Source: Flavimaribacter sp039888615 | GTDB taxonomy: Bacteria > Pseudomonadota > Alphaproteobacteria > Rhizobiales > Rhizobiaceae | DNA: 7,775 nt | Assembly (NCBI GenBank): GCA_039888615.1 | Contig: JBDQQS010000038.1 | Direction: 5' to 3' (one strand) | Shown: piece by piece, positions 5,159-7,775 of the stretch | How positions within the stretch are numbered: position 1 is the first letter of the stretch | Layout: each line of letters starts with the position of its first letter | Made by a program: the position numbers and the translations under genes | Notes under the pieces: model-generated | What the model saw: the letters and a program-made list of their open reading frames with translations, nothing else | The model's database searches: none | Told to the model about the DNA's origin: nothing

Positions 5159-6432
5159 TTGCCGAACTCGCCACCCTATTCGGCGTCATGCTGATCGCCA
5201 TTCTGACCGGCGTGCCGGTCTTTTTGTCGATGGCGTTCGGGGTAGTCGTCTTTGCCATCGCCTTCGCGCCGCTGATGTCGCCGCTGGTGGTCGTCCAGAC
5301 ATTTCAGCAGGGCCTCGACAACCAGGCTTTCACGGCCATCCCCTATTTCTTCCTGGCCGGCACGATCATGAATGTCGGCGGCATGAGCGCCCGGCTGCTC
5401 AGGCTTGCCCGCGCCATGATCGCCCATATCAGGGGCGGCCTTTCCCACGCGAACATCGCGGCCAGCGTCGTATTCGCGGGCATATCCGGATCGGCCGTTG
5501 CAGATGCTGCCGCCGTCGGTTCGGTCATGATCCCTGCCATGAAGCGGGATGGATACAGCCCCTCCTATGCAGCGGCGGTGACTGCCGCCTCCGCCACTAT
5601 CGGGCTCGTCATACCACCATCCATCCCGATGGTGATCTTTGCCCTGTTCACCGGTGCGTCAGTAGGCTCGCTGTTCCTGGCCGGTATCGTTCCAGGACTT
5701 CTGATGGGCGCATTCCTGCTGGTCGCCTCCTACATCATCGCCCGCCGGCGCCGCTATCCAGCTTCGAAATGGCAGGGGACCGGTGAACTCATTGCTGCCT
5801 TCCGCGCCAGTTTTCTGGCACTGCTCATGCCGGTTCTGGTGATTGTCGGACTTGTCGGCGGATTCGCCACGACATCGGAGATCGGCGCCGTGGCCGCCCT
5901 CTATGCGACGATCGTCAGCACTGTGATCTATCGGGAAGCCAATCTGAAGCAGCTTTTCCAGGGCGTCGTGCAGGCGGCCCTCGACGCTGCTCGCGTGCTG
6001 ATCATCATCGGCGTTTCAGGCGCCTTCATCTGGATCGTCGCCCGGCTCAGCGTGGCAAACAATCTCGCACTATTCCTGCTGGACATGCAGTTCGGCCCGA
6101 CCACCATCCTCGCGCTGATCGCGCTTGGCCTCATCATCGCCGGCACAATACTCGAACCGGTGACGATCCTCGTCGTACTTGTACCGATGCTGGTGCCGGC
6201 TGCACTGGCAAGCGGCATTGATATTACGCATCTCGGCATCGTCGTCGTCCTTTCGACGTCGATCGGGCTGATCACGCCTCCGGTCGGGATCCTGCTTTAC
6301 ATCACCGCTGCCCAGGCGCAGGCGCCGGCGCTCCAAGTGGTACGGGAGACGATGCCGTTTCTACTCGCACTCCTTGTCCTGCTGACCACGATTGTCCTCG
6401 TTCCCGCCGTTACACTATGGTTGCCCGGTTGA
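5155..6432 (+). CDS. dctM: TRAP transporter large permease, DctM family (425 aa)
   Basis: The large membrane subunit that forms the sodium-coupled, elevator-type transport pathway. Conserved features in order: TAIPYFFLAGTIM (60-72), GISGSAVADAAAVGS (109-123), IPPSIPMVIFA (153-163), a loop with RRRRYPASKW (197-206), LEPVTILVVLVPMLVPAA (333-350), and GLITPPVGILLY (371-382). These repeats with Pro-Pro pairs and small-residue hairpins are the hallmark of the IT superfamily permeases. About 12 hydrophobic segments are present, and the length is exactly typical (about 425). Start ATG 5155 overlaps the dctQ stop by 4 bases, implying coupled translation and 1:1 production of the two membrane subunits. 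Followed after 22 bases by the regulator gene on the same strand. Confidence 0.96.
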   Translation: MIAELATLFGVMLIAILTGVPVFLSMAFGVVVFAIAFAPLMSPLVVVQTFQQGLDNQAFTAIPYFFLAGTIMNVGGMSARLLRLARAMIAHIRGGLSHANIAASVVFAGISGSAVADAAAVGSVMIPAMKRDGYSPSYAAAVTAASATIGLVIPPSIPMVIFALFTGASVGSLFLAGIVPGLLMGAFLLVASYIIARRRRYPASKWQGTGELIAAFRASFLALLMPVLVIVGLVGGFATTSEIGAVAALYATIVSTVIYREANLKQLFQGVVQAALDAARVLIIIGVSGAFIWIVARLSVANNLALFLLDMQFGPTTILALIALGLIIAGTILEPVTILVVLVPMLVPAALASGIDITHLGIVVVLSTSIGLITPPVGILLYITAAQAQAPALQVVRETMPFLLALLVLLTTIVLVPAVTLWLPG

Positions 6433-6454
6433 TTCACTATCCGAACGGAAATCC

Positions 6455-6904
6455 ATGACCGCAAATCATCCCTCCGAACCCCGTCGGGACATACGCCTTC
6501 GCGATACGGTTGCCTACCGCCTCATCCTGACGATGAACCGGATGGTCAAGCCATTCATGGAGGAGCACAGCAGGCGGCTGAAGCTGACCCTGTCGGAATG
6601 GCGCGTGATCAATGCACTTGCCGCCAGTCCGATGAGCTCCGGAGAGGAAATCGCGCGATCGCTCAACATGGAGAAGATGACCGTCAGCCGGTCCCTGCGC
6701 AGCCTCGAAAAGGCAAAAAGGGTTTCGCATCGCAAGGACCCGGAGAATCTCAAACGCAACCAGTGGCAATTGACGGATCAGGGATGGGATCTTTTCGATA
6801 CCTTGGCCCCGACTGCCCTGGAGCACCAGGACAATTTTCTCTCCAGGCTGACGGCCAGGGAACGGGAGACGCTGTCACGCCTCCTCGGCAAGCTTGTCGA
6901 GTGA
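6455..6904 (+). CDS. MarR-family transcriptional regulator (149 aa)
   Basis: A dimeric winged-helix regulator. The DNA-binding core spans about 44-107: LTLSEWRVINALAA, then SSGEEIARSLNMEKMTVSRSLRSLEKAK (61-88) as the helix-turn-helix with recognition helix around 74-85, and a wing SHRKDPENLKRNQWQLTDQG (91-110) where DPxNxKR replaces the usual DxRD/R pattern. Helices at 15-42 and 112-149 would form the dimer interface. I chose ATG 6455, giving a standard MarR length; an upstream in-frame ATG at 6392 would overlap dctM by 41 bases. The ribosome site is weak (CGGAA at 6446-6450), so coupling to dctM is likely. Being last in the operon whose promoter carries the palindrome, it probably represses itself as well as both divergent operons. 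The ligand is unknown; many MarR proteins sense small organic acids. Confidence 0.92.
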   Translation: MTANHPSEPRRDIRLRDTVAYRLILTMNRMVKPFMEEHSRRLKLTLSEWRVINALAASPMSSGEEIARSLNMEKMTVSRSLRSLEKAKRVSHRKDPENLKRNQWQLTDQGWDLFDTLAPTALEHQDNFLSRLTARERETLSRLLGKLVE

Positions 6905-6913
6905 CGACGTCAG

Positions 6914-7450
6914 CTATTCGCCTTTTGTCTTGTGCTCCAGTGTGAGCCCCTTTGCGGTCCGCGGAGTGAAACCTTTCCAATAGGTGTGCTCGGGCTTCTC
7001 GGTCCCGTCGTCATTGAGCGCGACCACCCCGTCGCCGGAGTTCTCGACCACGTCCAGATAGGTGACCAATTCGCTGTCACGCTTCAGGTATTCGCCGAAG
7101 AAGGCGATGACAAAGTGCTGGGTGATGTTGTTCACCCGTACGGTATCCCAGACAGCGTCCGCGTAGTATTCGATGGGAACGAAATCGAGATGCTCCTACG
7201 GTTCCCAGGATTCGGCCGGAGCCGGCATCGGCGCGGCCGCATTGTGGTTGGCGAACTGGAAGGTAAGCAGATACCGATCCGTGTTGACCGCGCCTTCGAA
7301 GATCGCCCGGGTTCCTTTTTCATAGCCGGAGACATCGTCGTCGCTGTCGGCGATAAACAGCATGGGAAGGCGTATTCCGGCGAGCCCCTCCGCATCCCAG
7401 AACCCCGTATTCATGCTCCATGTCTGCGACATAGATGGAACGTCTTGAAC
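6914..7450 (-). pseudogene. Dienelactone-hydrolase-like alpha/beta hydrolase, N-terminus lost, in-frame TAG
   Basis: Reading leftward on the minus strand, the protein segment begins around SMSQTWSMNTGFWDAEGLAG and runs through LPMLFIADSDDDVSGY, FEGAVNTDRYLLTF and ANHNAAAPMPAPAESWEP. It then hits TAG (7198-7196) and continues in the same frame with EHLDFVPIEYYADAVWDT, NNITQHFVIAFFG, HTYWKGFTPRTAKGL and LEHKTKGE, stopping at 6914. The pattern matches the C-terminal half of predicted dienelactone hydrolases (COG4188-like alpha/beta hydrolases), with the acid (ADSDDD) and His (ANHN) positions kept. The nucleophile GxSxG half is absent. Upstream of about 7420 the similarity fades, and the adjacent frame (VGILARSR) may continue it through a frameshift. 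The stop is a single-codon lesion between well-conserved blocks. It ends 9 bases from the convergent marR stop. The left boundary is exact; the right boundary is approximate. Confidence 0.7.
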
Positions 7451-7669
7451 GGGCCAGGATACCGACATTCGCTGAAGTCTGATCGGAGGTCCACTCCGGG
7501 TCGAAAGCCGAAGCGCACTTGACGGATGAAAATGGCACTTTTTCGCCGTCGAGCCGGTGACGCAATTGAAACAGTGGGAAATATATTGGATGTCCACTTT
7601 GAGTTCCACTCGGTCAGAAACCTGACAGTCTCCTGACGGCCCCAATTTGAACATTAGAGCAACGGGCGA
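7451..7669. other. Junction region between hydrolase remnant and IS630 transposase
   Basis: No intact gene is seen. The part next to the transposase stop contains short related motifs on the plus strand, CCTGAC at 7621-7626 and 7632-7637, and an inverted pair GTCAG/CTGAC at 7613-7626. These could be part of the IS terminal repeat. TA dinucleotides at about 7582-7585 are candidate IS630 target sites. The exact end of the element cannot be fixed without its other end. The remaining stretch (about 7451-7580) may hold degraded hydrolase sequence. Confidence 0.35.
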
Positions 7670-7775
7670 TTAGTATGCAACGCATCCTGTTGATCTGAAG
7701 TAGTTCCAGCATTCTTGCGGTGTGAACAGGCTGCAGACATGTCCGACGGCCTTCCAAAGGTCTTCATATGTTCGG
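7670..7775 (-). mobile_element. IS630-type transposase, C-terminal fragment (runs off right edge)
   Basis: The minus-strand frame entering from the right edge encodes 34 residues ending at TAA (7672-7670). It reads RTYEDLWKAVGHVCSLFTPQ and continues ECWNYFRSTGCVAY. This is the characteristic tail of IS630-family (Tc1/mariner-like DDE) transposases: R-T-x-E-x-x-W-x-x-x-G followed by F-T-P-x-E-C-x-N-Y. IS630 elements insert at TA dinucleotides. The catalytic domain lies outside the window, so whether the copy is intact is unknown. It adjoins the truncated hydrolase and is the likely cause of its N-terminal loss. Confidence 0.8.

Noticed and set aside
6392..6454. Upstream ATG giving a 170-residue MarR protein
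   Set aside because: It would overlap dctM by 41 bases and add a non-conserved leader; the start at 6455 gives the normal MarR length.

Overview
The window looks like an accessory region of an alphaproteobacterium, most likely Hyphomicrobiales/Rhizobiaceae. The basis is GC-rich codon use, a small DUF1127 gene, tightly coupled operons and IS types common in rhizobia. The taxon is an inference from gene content, not a database match.

Layout. The left edge (1-41, minus) holds the first codons of an IS1182-type transposase. A short possible gene remnant follows (156-287), then a 50-residue DUF1127 gene (309-461, plus). From 3425 down to 471 on the minus strand runs a four-gene operon for a 2-oxo acid dehydrogenase complex: E2 acyltransferase core, a free-standing 81-residue lipoyl protein, E1 alpha and E1 beta. 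Every junction in it is an ATGA overlap. Divergent to it on the plus strand is a TRAP transporter operon, dctP (3585-4583), dctQ (4673-5158) and dctM (5155-6432), followed by a MarR-family regulator (6455-6904). Right of the regulator on the minus strand lies the C-terminal part of a dienelactone-hydrolase-like protein, broken by an in-frame TAG and lacking its N-terminal half. The right edge (7670-7775) holds the C-terminus of an IS630-type transposase.

How it may work. The 159-bp divergent control region carries two identical-arm palindromes, GTAACA-N2-TGTTAC, exactly 90 bp apart. Each overlaps the candidate -10 box of one of the two divergent promoters. The natural reading is that the MarR protein binds both sites and co-represses uptake (TRAP) and catabolism (dehydrogenase) until a ligand appears. 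The transporter would import a 2-oxo acid, acetoin-like compound or a precursor, and the E1/E2 proteins would convert it to an acyl-CoA. The substrate cannot be named from sequence.

Most unusual points: the E2 is split into a separate lipoyl carrier and a catalytic core with no peripheral-subunit-binding domain; no E3 is encoded in the window; the E1 subunits carry non-canonical motif variants; and the operator/promoter arrangement is symmetric. The whole unit sits between two IS fragments, so it may be a transferred catabolic cassette.
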